NCBI GenBank assembly: GCA_013824165.1
Contig: PNNH01000015.1
Span: forward strand, 23,664 to 87,663
Reading direction: 5' to 3'
Length of the DNA stretch: 64,000 nt
Origin: Methylibium sp.
Lineage (GTDB): Bacteria; Pseudomonadota; Gammaproteobacteria; Burkholderiales; Burkholderiaceae_C
A program made the translations under genes and the position numbers. The notes under the pieces are model-generated. The model worked only from the letters and a program-made list of their open reading frames with translations, had not been told where the DNA came from and searched no databases. Within the stretch, counting starts at the first letter, position 1; each line of letters starts with the position of its first letter. Positions 41,429 to 49,868 of the stretch are shown here, piece by piece.

Positions 41429-42754
41429 ATGAACACTCCGCCTGCCTCTACACAAGACCTGCTGAACCAGCCGCGCCTGCTGCTGCGCCATCTCTACGAT
41501 GTGGCGGTGGCGCGTGCGCTGCCGGGCCAGGTTCTGGCCGCCCAACTGCCGGCGCCGCCGCGCGGACGCACCCTGGTGCTGGGAGCCGGCAAGGCCGGTG
41601 GCGCGATGGCGCAGGCGCTGGAGGCGGCCTGGCCGGCGGATGCGCCGCTCTCTGGCCTGGTGATCACCCGCTATGGCCACACGCCGCCGGGCTATCGCCC
41701 CAAGCGCCTGGAACTGGTGGAGGCGGCGCATCCCGTGCCTGATGCGGCCGGCCTGGCGGCGGCGCAGCGCATGCTTGCGCTGACCCAAGGGCTGAGCGCT
41801 GACGATCTGGTGATCTGCCTGATCTCCGGCGGCGGCTCGGCTCTGCTGAGCTTGCCGGCCCCCGGGCTGACGCTGGCGGACAAGCAGGCCGTCAATCGCG
41901 CTCTGCTGAAGAGCGGCGCGGCCATCGGCGAGATGAACTGCGTGCGCAAGCATCTGTCGGCCATCAAGGGTGGGCGTCTGGCCGCTGCCTGTGCGCCGGC
42001 GCGCGTGCTCAGCCTGCTGATCAGCGATGTGCCGGGCGATGAGCCGGCGGTGATTGCCTCCGGCCCGACGGTGCCGGACGCCAGCAGCTGTGCCGATGCT
42101 TTGGCGATCTGCAAGCGCTATGGCATCAGCCTGCCGGCTGCAGCCCGGCAGGGGCTGGAGAGCGGCGCCTTCGAGACGCCCAAGCCCGGCGACCCGCGCT
42201 TTGCTGGCCATGAGTTGCGCATGCTGGCCACGCCGCAGCAGAGCCTGGAAGCCGCTGCTGCCGCCGCGCGCGCACTCGGGCTGGAGGCACATATCCTCAG
42301 CGACGAGATCGAAGGCGAGTCGCGCGAGGTGGGCCGCGTGCATGCGGCACTGGCACGCGCCGTGGCGCGGCGCGGCCAGCCTTTCGCGAAGCCTTGCGTG
42401 ATTCTGAGTGGCGGCGAGACCACGGTCACCGTGCGCAGCCAAGCGCCGGGCCAGGCGCCGGGACGAGGCGGCAGGGCCAGCGAATTCCTGCTCGGCGCGG
42501 CGATCGCGCTGCAGGGCGAGCCGGGCGTGCATGTGCTGGCCGCTGACACCGACGGCATCGACGGCGTGCAGGACAATGCGGGTGCCATCGCCACGCCCAG
42601 CACGCTGGCGCGTGCGGCTGCACTGGGCCTAAAGCCCGAGGCCCTGCTGGATGCCAACGACGCCTATTCCTTCTTCGAGCCGCTGGGTGATCTGGTCAGC
42701 CCCGGACCGACCTTCACCAACGTCAACGACTTCCGGGCGCTGCTGATCCGCTGA
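41429..42754 (+). CDS. ttuD: Glycerate 2-kinase (TtuD/GckA, DUF4147-MOFRL)
   Basis: Phosphorylates D-glycerate to 2-phosphoglycerate, 441 residues. The N-terminal DUF4147 region has VLGAGKAGGAMAQALE, EAAHPVPDAAGLAAAQRM, CLISGGGSALLSLPAPG and LSAIKGGRLAAACAPARV. The C-terminal MOFRL domain has VILSGGETTVTVR, GRGGRASEFLLG, ADTDGIDG and ANDAYSFFEPLGDLVSPGPT. It starts 61 bp after the aldolase gene, probably in one transcript. Glycerate from aldolase product or from glyoxylate carboligation (an outlet of ureide degradation) would enter glycolysis here. The last 32 bp overlap the convergent hemerythrin gene. Confidence 0.92.
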   Translation: MNTPPASTQDLLNQPRLLLRHLYDVAVARALPGQVLAAQLPAPPRGRTLVLGAGKAGGAMAQALEAAWPADAPLSGLVITRYGHTPPGYRPKRLELVEAAHPVPDAAGLAAAQRMLALTQGLSADDLVICLISGGGSALLSLPAPGLTLADKQAVNRALLKSGAAIGEMNCVRKHLSAIKGGRLAAACAPARVLSLLISDVPGDEPAVIASGPTVPDASSCADALAICKRYGISLPAAARQGLESGAFETPKPGDPRFAGHELRMLATPQQSLEAAAAAARALGLEAHILSDEIEGESREVGRVHAALARAVARRGQPFAKPCVILSGGETTVTVRSQAPGQAPGRGGRASEFLLGAAIALQGEPGVHVLAADTDGIDGVQDNAGAIATPSTLARAAALGLKPEALLDANDAYSFFEPLGDLVSPGPTFTNVNDFRALLIR

Positions 42755-43304
42755 GATCCAGCCCGCGGCGGCCGGCCATCTCCAGCCCCATGTCGTGCTG
42801 CTGTGCCAGGCCCAGCCTTGACTCGGCAGCCGGGAAGACCTGATCGTTCTCGTCCAGCAGATGCAGGCGATGGATGTCGATGAAGGCCTGGCTGGCGGCT
42901 GCCAGCGGGTGGAGATCCAACCGCCCTTCGATCAGATCCTGCAGCAGCGGCCGCAGCGTTTGCCAGCGTTGCTCAATCTGGCGATGCTCGGCGCGCAGCC
43001 TGGCGCAGAGATCGGCCAGCACCGCATCGCCCCCGGCTTCCAGTGCTGGAAAGACATGCAGTTCCTCATCCTGGTGGTGAAGGGGGGCTGCGATATCGAA
43101 GTAGCGCAGCACATCGGCAGCGGCGCTAGCCGCCGTGGCGTCGGCTCCGGTGTTTGCGCAGTGTTCGTTCAGGCGCGCCAGCAAATCCAGGCTGCGCTGC
43201 ACACGCTCGTGGCAGGCCGCCAGCAGATCAAAGGGCTGGGCATAGCCGCTGCCGGGCTGCAGACTCTTGCTGGCCGGGCGCGCAGGAACAGGCGTCAGTT
43301 TCAT
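42723..43304 (-). CDS. Hemerythrin-like (HHE domain) protein
   Basis: Predicted di-iron oxygen- or NO-binding protein, 193 residues from MKLTPVPARPASKSLQPGSG. HHE ligands appear as ACHERV, PLHHQDEELHVFP, LRAEHRQIEQRW and IDIHRLHLLDENDQVFPA, in the usual four-helix order. It diverges from a Crp/Fnr-type regulator with an FNR-like box in the gap, suggesting oxygen/NO-linked control. The 3' end overlaps the glycerate kinase gene by 32 bp. An upstream in-frame start would add 14 residues but lacks support. Confidence 0.88.
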   Translation of the reverse strand: MKLTPVPARPASKSLQPGSGYAQPFDLLAACHERVQRSLDLLARLNEHCANTGADATAASAAADVLRYFDIAAPLHHQDEELHVFPALEAGGDAVLADLCARLRAEHRQIEQRWQTLRPLLQDLIEGRLDLHPLAAASQAFIDIHRLHLLDENDQVFPAAESRLGLAQQHDMGLEMAGRRGLDLSGSAAPGSR

Positions 43305-43349
43305 GCGGGGATTGTCGGCGCGCGACGTTGCGCCGCTGGCTGACAAGCT

Positions 43350-43363
43350 TTGACGCAGCGCAA
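43350..43363. promoter_or_regulatory. Candidate FNR/DNR-type box
   Basis: TTGACGCAGCGCAA fits the TTGAT-N4-ATCAA consensus with one deviation in the left half and two in the right. It lies 46 bp upstream of the hemerythrin start and 64 bp upstream of the Crp-family start. The adjacent regulator has an E..SR recognition helix, the type that reads TTGA, so autoregulation and hemerythrin control are plausible. Confidence 0.4.
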
Positions 43364-43426
43364 GGACGAAAGCGGCGCTCTCGCCGACATTGCGGGCATG
43401 GCCTCAGCCCTTGCCCAAAACTCACC

Positions 43427-44170
43427 GTGGACAGCCTGAACCCTCATGCCCTGTTGCCCCAGCGATCTGCGATCGCTGAGGCCGCCAACGTTCAAGCCCT
43501 GGGTGCCGAGTCGTGGCAGGCGCTAATGCGTGGTCCCGCGCTCGGCGATGCTGAACTCAAGGCGCTCAACCGCATCGCATGGCTGCGCAGCCTGCCGGCC
43601 GGCGCGATGGTGTTCAGCCGTGATCAGCAGGCCAGCAAGCTGGTGGCGGTGCTGTGCGGTGCCGTCGGCCTGGGGCAACTGCGCCATGACCAGCCCTTTC
43701 ACCTGGAGCGCACGGTGCGCGGCCCCGCCTGGCTGGATCTGGCCAGTGCCTGGATCGGTGGCTGTCATGTGCAGGATGCCCGGGTGCTGACGCCGGCGCA
43801 GCTGCTGGAGCTGGATGTGGACGCGGTGCGCGAGATGCTGGCGCGCCAGCCGGCCATGGCCGAGCGCCTGCTGGCCTGCATGGCCCTGAATGTGCACAGC
43901 CTCACCGGCGTCACCCATGATCTGATGCACAAGGATGCCGAGAAGCGTCTGGCAGCGTGGCTGCTCCAGCTCAGCCGCCGCTCCGCCGAGGGGCCGGATG
44001 TTGTGGCTCTCGGCGAGCGCAAGCGCGATATCGCCGCACAGCTGGCGATCACGCCCGAGACGCTGTCGCGCATGATGCGCCAGCTCAAGCTCAAGGGCCT
44101 GATCGAGGTGCAGGGTTACTCGGTGCGTCTTCTCGATCTGGCCGCGCTGGCCACGCTGGCCGCGGACTGA
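43427..44170 (+). CDS. Crp/Fnr-family transcription regulator
   Basis: 247 residues if started at GTG 43427; no in-frame ATG lies closer to the conserved part and no strong Shine-Dalgarno is seen, so the start is tentative. The cyclic-nucleotide-like sensor fold spans about residues 35-150 (LRSLPAGAMVFSRDQQASKL). The C-terminal helix-turn-helix is GERKRDIAAQLAITPETLSR followed by MMRQLKLKGLIEV. The E..SR residues match FNR-type recognition. No N-terminal Cys cluster exists, so it is not a classical iron-sulfur FNR; a DNR-like (haem/NO) or other sensing mode is possible. Confidence 0.85.
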   Translation: MDSLNPHALLPQRSAIAEAANVQALGAESWQALMRGPALGDAELKALNRIAWLRSLPAGAMVFSRDQQASKLVAVLCGAVGLGQLRHDQPFHLERTVRGPAWLDLASAWIGGCHVQDARVLTPAQLLELDVDAVREMLARQPAMAERLLACMALNVHSLTGVTHDLMHKDAEKRLAAWLLQLSRRSAEGPDVVALGERKRDIAAQLAITPETLSRMMRQLKLKGLIEVQGYSVRLLDLAALATLAAD

Positions 44171-44195
44171 AGAAGCAGTACGAAGCGCCCGCCGT

Positions 44196-44807
44196 TCAAG
44201 GCCGGGCCAGGCGCTTGGCGACCTCGCGCTGGATCCAGCCGTTCTCGATATAGGCATACAGATGCCGGCCCGGGCAAACAGTCTGGGCGCTGAAATCCTT
44301 GTGCGAGGCGATGGCATCGGCAGCCAGGCCATGCTGCGCCGCCAGCCCGGCCATCAGATCGACCACGGCCTGCAGCTGGCGTTCATTCGGCTGCACCTCC
44401 TCGAAATTCCCGAGCACCATGATCAACGCATGGCCCTGCGGCTTGTAGTCGGTATTGGTGTCGCCCGCCACCGCCAGCGGGCGGGCGGCGTAGATCCGGC
44501 CATCGGGCGCGATGACGTAGTGGTAGGGGATGTCGGCCCAGCGCTTGGACAGGCGCGACCATTGCTGCAGGCGCCGCAGATAGGCCTCCACATCCTTGCC
44601 GGCCTCCCAGTGCTCGCCCTGGTGATGCAGCGTGATGCGCTGGATGCGTTGGGGCGGGGTTTCGCTGAGCAGCGGCGCACCGCCCCAGGCCGGCACCTCG
44701 ATAACCGCTGGCATAGCCGGCGGCGCGGCGATGTGGGCGCAGCCCGCCAGCCAGGCGGTCAATACAAGGCCGGTCGGCCACCAGGCCGCAGAGAGGGTGC
44801 GTCGCAT
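44196..44807 (-). CDS. N-acetylmuramoyl-L-alanine amidase (Amidase_2/PGRP) lipoprotein
   Basis: Zinc peptidoglycan amidase, 203 residues. The N-terminal lipobox LTAWLAGC predicts a lipoprotein. The amidase_2 fold shows the first zinc His in ITLHHQGEHW, the Tyr/His strand YHYVIAPDGRIYAARPLAVA, and the second metal site in IASHKDFSAQTVCPGRHLYA with the Cys and conserved T..CPG motif. Convergent with the Crp-type gene with a 25-bp gap. Role: murein turnover or recycling at the envelope. Confidence 0.88.
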   Translation of the reverse strand: MRRTLSAAWWPTGLVLTAWLAGCAHIAAPPAMPAVIEVPAWGGAPLLSETPPQRIQRITLHHQGEHWEAGKDVEAYLRRLQQWSRLSKRWADIPYHYVIAPDGRIYAARPLAVAGDTNTDYKPQGHALIMVLGNFEEVQPNERQLQAVVDLMAGLAAQHGLAADAIASHKDFSAQTVCPGRHLYAYIENGWIQREVAKRLARP

Positions 44808-44982
44808 GTGGAGATTGTCACACCGGGGCCGCTACCTGCTTCGCAAAGCGCCGATGTGGCCGGGAAATCGGGGACACCAGCCGCTTCCGCCGGCCCGGGC
44901 CCATGCCTAGACTGGACCCGCAGCCGAACACAGCAAGCGGGCGGCTGAAGCGATGCCGCCCCGCAATACAAAGGAGACCCTC

Positions 44983-45816
44983 GTGAGCAATGTGGCCGAA
45001 CAGTTTTTCATCAAGAACCAGAACACCCTGCCCACCATGCCTGAGGTGGCCAGCCGTCTGCTGAGGAGCTTTGACGACGAGAACATCAGTCTGGCGGCGA
45101 TCGCCGATCTGGTGGGCAAGGACTCGACGCTTTCGGCCAAGGTCCTGCGCCTGGCCAACTCGGCCCATTACAGCCCTTCGCACAATGTAGCGACGCTGCA
45201 GGACGCGGCCCATACGCTGGGCATGGACAAGCTGCGCAATCTGTCGCTGGCGGCCTGCATCTCGGGGGCCTTCCCTGCCGTGGCCGGCCTGGATCGTTCG
45301 CGCTTCTGGCGCCATAGCATCGTCACCGCCGGCTATGCGCGCGTGCTGGGCCGTGTGCTTCAGCTGGATGCCGACACCGCCTACCTGGCCGGCCTGATGC
45401 TGCGCACCGGCCAACTGCTGATGGCGATGAGTGAGCCCGCCTTGGTGGCAGATGTTGAGGCCCATGCGGCCGAACCCGGCAGCCGCTTCTCCTTGGAAAT
45501 GCATCGCTTCGGCTGCACACATGCCGATGTGACGGCGGCGCTGGCGCAGCGCTGGCATTTCCCCGACAAGATGGTCGAAGCCTTTAAGGATGCCAACACG
45601 CCGCTGGAGATCAAGCCCTTCTCGCTGATGGCTGCGGTGCTGCACCTGGCCGAGGTCCTGGCCGATGCGGCCGAGCATCACGATGATCCGGTGCAGGCGA
45701 TGCAGGTCGCCGTGCCCGAGTTGCTGGAGCATCTGCATCTGGACCTGGACTTCCTGCGCGCCAAGACCGAGGCCGCAGGCGATCTGGGCGGCGATGTCGA
45801 CAACCTGCTGCACTGA
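44983..45816 (+). CDS. HDOD-domain signalling protein
   Basis: HDOD proteins are catalytically degenerate HD-domain regulators linked to chemotaxis, motility or stress. The start is taken at GTG 44983 because AAGGAG lies 6 bases before it; the ATG at 44953 has no ribosome site. 277 residues. HDOD features include LPTMPEVASRLLRSFDDENI, LAAIADLVGKDSTLSAKVLR, LANSAHYSPSHNVATLQDAA and FWRHSIVTAGYARVLGR (the HD-equivalent His without the Asp). No receiver or EAL domain is attached. Monocistronic. Confidence 0.88.
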   Translation: MSNVAEQFFIKNQNTLPTMPEVASRLLRSFDDENISLAAIADLVGKDSTLSAKVLRLANSAHYSPSHNVATLQDAAHTLGMDKLRNLSLAACISGAFPAVAGLDRSRFWRHSIVTAGYARVLGRVLQLDADTAYLAGLMLRTGQLLMAMSEPALVADVEAHAAEPGSRFSLEMHRFGCTHADVTAALAQRWHFPDKMVEAFKDANTPLEIKPFSLMAAVLHLAEVLADAAEHHDDPVQAMQVAVPELLEHLHLDLDFLRAKTEAAGDLGGDVDNLLH

Positions 45817-45824
45817 CAAAGCTG

Positions 45825-45858
45825 CTTGCGCCGTGCCGCCCGCACCGGGCTGCGCAAG
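45825..45858. terminator. Possible hairpin between convergent HDOD and xdhB genes
   Basis: CTTGCGC and GCGCAAG arms, 7 bp, with a 20-base loop, between two convergent stops. No U-tract on either strand; weak candidate. Confidence 0.25.
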
Positions 45859-45874
45859 GCCGGTCGGGCCGCCC

Positions 45875-48187
45875 TCAGCCCAGCGCCTTCAGCACCGCCT
45901 CGGCGGTGGCTGGCGCCAGCAGCAGCGGATCGTGCCGCTCGGGGCCGCAGGCCGCCACTGCATCCTTGATCGCCAGCAGGGCCGCAAAGCCCAGTAGCAG
46001 CGGCGGCTCACCCACCGCCTTGGAACGGTGGATGCTGTCGGCGCGATTCGGGGCGTCGAACAGGGCCACGCGCATGTCCAGCGGGCTGTCGTTGGCCGTG
46101 GGGATCTTGTAGGTGCTAGGCGCATGCGTGCTGAGTTTGCCGCTGCTCGGGTGCCAGACCAGCTCTTCGGTGGTCAGCCAGCCCGCGCCCTGCACGAAAG
46201 CGCCTTCCACCTGTCCGATGTCGAGCGCCGGGTTCAGCGACTGCCCCGCGTCATGCAGCACGTCGGCGCGCAAGATGCGGCTCTCGCCGCTCAGCGTGTC
46301 CACGATCACTTCGGCCACCGCGGCGCCGTAGGCGTAATAGAAGAAGGGCTTGCCCTGCAATTTGGCACGGTCCCAGTGCAGGCCGGGCGTGGCATAGAAG
46401 CCCTCGCTCCAGAGCTGGATGCGGCGCAGATAGGCCTTGGCCACCAACTCCTTGAAGCTGAGGCTGGCGCTGCCAGCACCGGCTCTGACATGGCCTTCGG
46501 CAAATTGCAGTGACTCGGGCGCGGCGCCCAGCAGCTCAGCGGCCAGCGGCAGCAGCCGCGCCTTGATGCGGGCAGCGGCATCCTGCGCGGCCTTGCCGTT
46601 AAGGTCGCTGCCGGTAGACGCGGCGGTGGCCGAGGTGTTGGCGATCTTCTGCGTGTCGGTGGCGGTGGCGCGCACCTGGTCCAGGCTCAGGCCCAGCTCC
46701 TGCGCCACCACCTGGGCCACCTTGGTGTTGAGCCCCTGGCCCATCTCGGTGCCGCCATGGTTCACCAGCACGCTGCCGTCGGTGTAGACATGCACCAGTG
46801 CGCCGGCCTGGTTCAGGTGCACCACGTTGAAGGAGATGCCGAACTTCACCGGCGTCAACGCCAGGCCGCGCTTGAGCACCGGGCTGGCGGCGTTCCAGGC
46901 GGCTATGTCTCTGCGGCGTGCGTGATAGCCGCTGCTGGCCAGCAGTTGGTCCGTCAGCGGCTGCAGGATGTTGTCCTCGACTCGCTGGCCGTAGGGGGTC
47001 AGGTCTTGTCCCTGCGCTGGATCGGGGTCGTAGAAGTTGCGCTGGCGCACCAGCAGCGGGTCCAGCCCCAGGCGGCGCGCCACCGAGTCCAGGATCATCT
47101 CGATTGCCAGCGCGCCCTGCGGGCCGCCGAAGCCGCGGAAGGCGGTGTTGCTCTGCGTGTTGGTCTTGGCGCAGTAGCCATGCATGGCCACGTTGGGCAG
47201 CCAGTAGGCATTGTCGAAGTGGCACAGAGCGCGCGTCATCACCGGGGCCGACAGGTCGGCCGAGTGGCCGCAGTTGGCGATCAGGTCGATCTCGGCGCCG
47301 AGGATGCGGCCCTCGTCGTCATGCCCGACGCGCCAGCGGTAGTCGAAGCCATGGCGCCGGCCGGTGATCATGAAGTCGTCGTCGCGGTCCAGGCGCAGCT
47401 TCACCGGACGGCCCAGTTGGTGGGCGGCCAGCGCACTCAGGCAGGCGAATTGGGCCGACTGCGATTCCTTGCCGCCGAAGCCGCCGCCCATGCGCCGGCA
47501 CTGCACCTGCACCTGGTGCGAGGCCCAGCCCAGCGCATGCGCCACCAGCTGCTGCATCTCGGACGGATGCTGGGTCGAGCAGTGGACCAGCAGGCTGCGG
47601 TCTTCCTGCGGCAGCGCGTAGGAGATCTGGCCTTCCAGATAGAACTGTTCCTGACCGCCCACCGACCATTCGCCCTCGAAGCTGTGCGGCGCGGCTGCCA
47701 GTGCCGTTGCGGCGTCGCCGCGGTTCAGGTGCATCGGTGGCACCACATACTGGCCGGCCGCGTGGGCTTGCCGGGCCGTCAGCAGGGCCGGCAGCGTCTC
47801 GGTCTGGATGGCCTGCTTGGCCAGTGCTGCAGCACGTCGTGCCAGGCTGCGCTCGCTGGCGACCACCAGAAACACCGGCTGGCCCAGATAACGCAGCTCA
47901 TCCGAGGCCAGGATGGGGTCGTCGTGGATCAGCGGGCCGCAGTTGTTCTCGCCCGGGATGTCGGCAGCCGTGAAGACGGCCAGCACGCCGGGCTGGCGCC
48001 GGATCAGCTCGACATCGATGCCCAGCAGCCGGCCATGCGCCAGCGGCGACAGGCCCAGCGCCGCATGCAGCGTGCCCTGGGCCTCGGGGATGTCGTCGGT
48101 GTAGCGGGCCTCGCCGCTGACATGCAGATGGGCGCTCTCATGGCGGTGGCTGGCGCCGACCACGGGCAGGGTTTCACGGCGGCTCAT
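45875..48187 (-). CDS. xdhB: Xanthine dehydrogenase molybdopterin-binding subunit
   Basis: Large catalytic subunit oxidising hypoxanthine and xanthine to urate, 770 residues. The Ald_Xan_dh N-terminal domain (HVSGEARYTDDIPEAQGTL) precedes the molybdenum domain. Cofactor motifs: GQEQFYLEGQISYALP (Gln near Mo), RRMGGGFGGKESQSAQF, NTAFRGFGGPQGALAIE, GGTEMGQGLNTKVAQV and the catalytic glutamate in SKAVGEPPLLLGFAAL. The start shares one base with the xdhA stop (TGATG), so the subunits are co-translated. Its chaperone gene xdhC lies 20 kb to the left. Confidence 0.95.
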   Translation of the reverse strand: MSRRETLPVVGASHRHESAHLHVSGEARYTDDIPEAQGTLHAALGLSPLAHGRLLGIDVELIRRQPGVLAVFTAADIPGENNCGPLIHDDPILASDELRYLGQPVFLVVASERSLARRAAALAKQAIQTETLPALLTARQAHAAGQYVVPPMHLNRGDAATALAAAPHSFEGEWSVGGQEQFYLEGQISYALPQEDRSLLVHCSTQHPSEMQQLVAHALGWASHQVQVQCRRMGGGFGGKESQSAQFACLSALAAHQLGRPVKLRLDRDDDFMITGRRHGFDYRWRVGHDDEGRILGAEIDLIANCGHSADLSAPVMTRALCHFDNAYWLPNVAMHGYCAKTNTQSNTAFRGFGGPQGALAIEMILDSVARRLGLDPLLVRQRNFYDPDPAQGQDLTPYGQRVEDNILQPLTDQLLASSGYHARRRDIAAWNAASPVLKRGLALTPVKFGISFNVVHLNQAGALVHVYTDGSVLVNHGGTEMGQGLNTKVAQVVAQELGLSLDQVRATATDTQKIANTSATAASTGSDLNGKAAQDAAARIKARLLPLAAELLGAAPESLQFAEGHVRAGAGSASLSFKELVAKAYLRRIQLWSEGFYATPGLHWDRAKLQGKPFFYYAYGAAVAEVIVDTLSGESRILRADVLHDAGQSLNPALDIGQVEGAFVQGAGWLTTEELVWHPSSGKLSTHAPSTYKIPTANDSPLDMRVALFDAPNRADSIHRSKAVGEPPLLLGFAALLAIKDAVAACGPERHDPLLLAPATAEAVLKALG

Positions 48188-49707
48188 CAGACAGCCCTCC
48201 GGTCGAAATCAGCCGCCGCCCAGACCGAGGTCTGCGTGGCCGGCAGAGGCGCCTCGTCCCGGCTTTCCAGCCAGAACCGGCGCAAGAGGTTCTGTGCCAC
48301 CTGCATGCGGTAGGCGGCGCTGGCACGCATATCGCTCAAGGGGCTGAAGTCAGCGGGCAGGGCCGCGGCGGCGGCCTGCATCGCGGTCTCGCTCCAGGCC
48401 TGGCCTGTCAAAGCGGCTTCTGCTTGCCCTGCGCGCTTGACGATGGCGGCCATGCCGCCGAAAGCCAGGCGCGCCTCCTGCACCCGGCCGTCAGCCATGC
48501 GCAGCTTCATCACTGCGCAGACGGCGGAGATGTCGCTGTCGCGGCGCTTGGAGATCTTGTAGGCGCCGACGCGCTCGTCGGCGCCGGGAAGCGGCAGGTG
48601 CAGGGCCTCGACGAACTCGCCGGGCTGCAGCGCGTTCTTCATGTAGTCCAGATAGAAATCCTGCAGCGGCAGGCGGCGTTGCGTGGCACCGCGGCGCAGC
48701 ACGATGTCGGCGCCCAGCGCGATCAAGGCCGGCGCGCCATCGCCGATCGGCGAGCCGTTGGCGATATTGCCGCCCAGCGTGCCGGCGTGGCGCACTGGCG
48801 GTGAGGCGAAGCGCAGCCACAGCTCGCGCAGCGCCGGCACGGCTTCGCTCAGCGCGGCCCAGGCGTCTTCCAGCGAGGCCGCGGCACCGATCCACAGGCC
48901 AGGCCGGCCCTCGAAGGAATGTGAACGGATCTCGCGCAGCTCGGCCACCGAGCTCAGCAGGATCACGTCACCGAGTTCGCGGTGCTGCTTGTTGACCCAC
49001 AAGCCGACATCGGTGGCGCCGGCTACCAGGCGGGCGTCGGGCTGCGCCTCGCGCAGCGCCGCCAGTTCGGGCAGGGTGCGCGGCGCATGCAATTGCTGAG
49101 CCTGGCCGGTGACGGGGTTGAGCGCCTGGTAGTGCAGGGCGGTGTCAGTCTGCAAGGACTTCAGTGCGGCCACGATGGGCGCGCTGTCCAGCGTGGCGGG
49201 CTTGAGCTCGAACATGCGCTCGCCGGCATCCAGGATGGGCTTGTAGCCGGTGCAGCGGCACAGATTGCCGGACAGATCGTCGGCCAGACGCTGCCGACTG
49301 GGGCGGCTGCCGTCGGCCTGGTGGCGCTCGTAGATGGCTTGCAGCGTCATCGCAAAGCCGGGAGTACAGAAGCCGCATTGCGACCCATGGCAGTCCACCA
49401 GGGCCTGCTGCACCGGGCTGAGCTGGGCGGAACTGCCCAGGTCTTCCACCGTCAGCAGCGCGCGTCCATCCAGGGCCGGCAGGAACTGGATGCAGGCATT
49501 GATATTGCGCAGCTTCAGCTCGCCCTGCGTGTCCAGCTCGCCCACCAGCACGGTGCAGGCGCCGCAATCGCCCTCGGCGCAGCCTTCCTTGGTGCCCATG
49601 CCATGCGCCTGCTCACGCAGCCACTGCAGCGTGGTCGTGGTGGGCGCGGCTTGGCCCAGCTCGTGGATCTGGCCGCGGTGATAGAAGCGGATCGGGCGGG
49701 TGCTCAT
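48187..49707 (-). CDS. xdhA: Xanthine dehydrogenase iron-sulfur/FAD subunit
   Basis: Small subunit carrying two [2Fe-2S] clusters and FAD, 506 residues. The ferredoxin-type cluster is bound by Cys in EGCAEGDCGACTVLVGE (C43, C48, C51) plus C70. The second cluster uses QCGFCTPGFAM and LCRCTGYKPILDAG. The FAD-binding domain (from about residue 200) has LVAGATDVGLWVNKQHRELG and HAGTLGGNIANGSPIGDGAP. The CO-dehydrogenase flavoprotein C-terminal domain ends the protein. It heads the xdhAB operon, divergent from the LysR gene. Confidence 0.95.
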   Translation of the reverse strand: MSTRPIRFYHRGQIHELGQAAPTTTTLQWLREQAHGMGTKEGCAEGDCGACTVLVGELDTQGELKLRNINACIQFLPALDGRALLTVEDLGSSAQLSPVQQALVDCHGSQCGFCTPGFAMTLQAIYERHQADGSRPSRQRLADDLSGNLCRCTGYKPILDAGERMFELKPATLDSAPIVAALKSLQTDTALHYQALNPVTGQAQQLHAPRTLPELAALREAQPDARLVAGATDVGLWVNKQHRELGDVILLSSVAELREIRSHSFEGRPGLWIGAAASLEDAWAALSEAVPALRELWLRFASPPVRHAGTLGGNIANGSPIGDGAPALIALGADIVLRRGATQRRLPLQDFYLDYMKNALQPGEFVEALHLPLPGADERVGAYKISKRRDSDISAVCAVMKLRMADGRVQEARLAFGGMAAIVKRAGQAEAALTGQAWSETAMQAAAAALPADFSPLSDMRASAAYRMQVAQNLLRRFWLESRDEAPLPATQTSVWAAADFDRRAV

Positions 49708-49832
49708 CGGTGTGTCTCAGGCGCGGGGGTGCCAGAAGGGTAAGGCGGAAGACCGGCGGGCAGGGTGCATGCGCCGGCGCCGCTGGTCCTCGGGACATAC
49801 CCGAACGGTACCGCGAACGCTCACAGAGCTTA

Positions 49833-49842
49833 TACGATCGTA
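49833..49842. promoter_or_regulatory. Candidate LysR-type site in the xdhA-lysR divergent gap
   Basis: TACGATCGTA is a perfect 10-bp palindrome 27 bp upstream of the LysR start. A second imperfect dyad (ATGCTTGAAAGCGTAT, 49855-49870) runs into the start codon. Both sit in the 161-bp divergent gap, a normal place for a LysR autoregulatory and activator site. Confidence 0.45.
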
Positions 49843-49868
49843 GGCATGAACTCTATGCTTGAAAGCGT

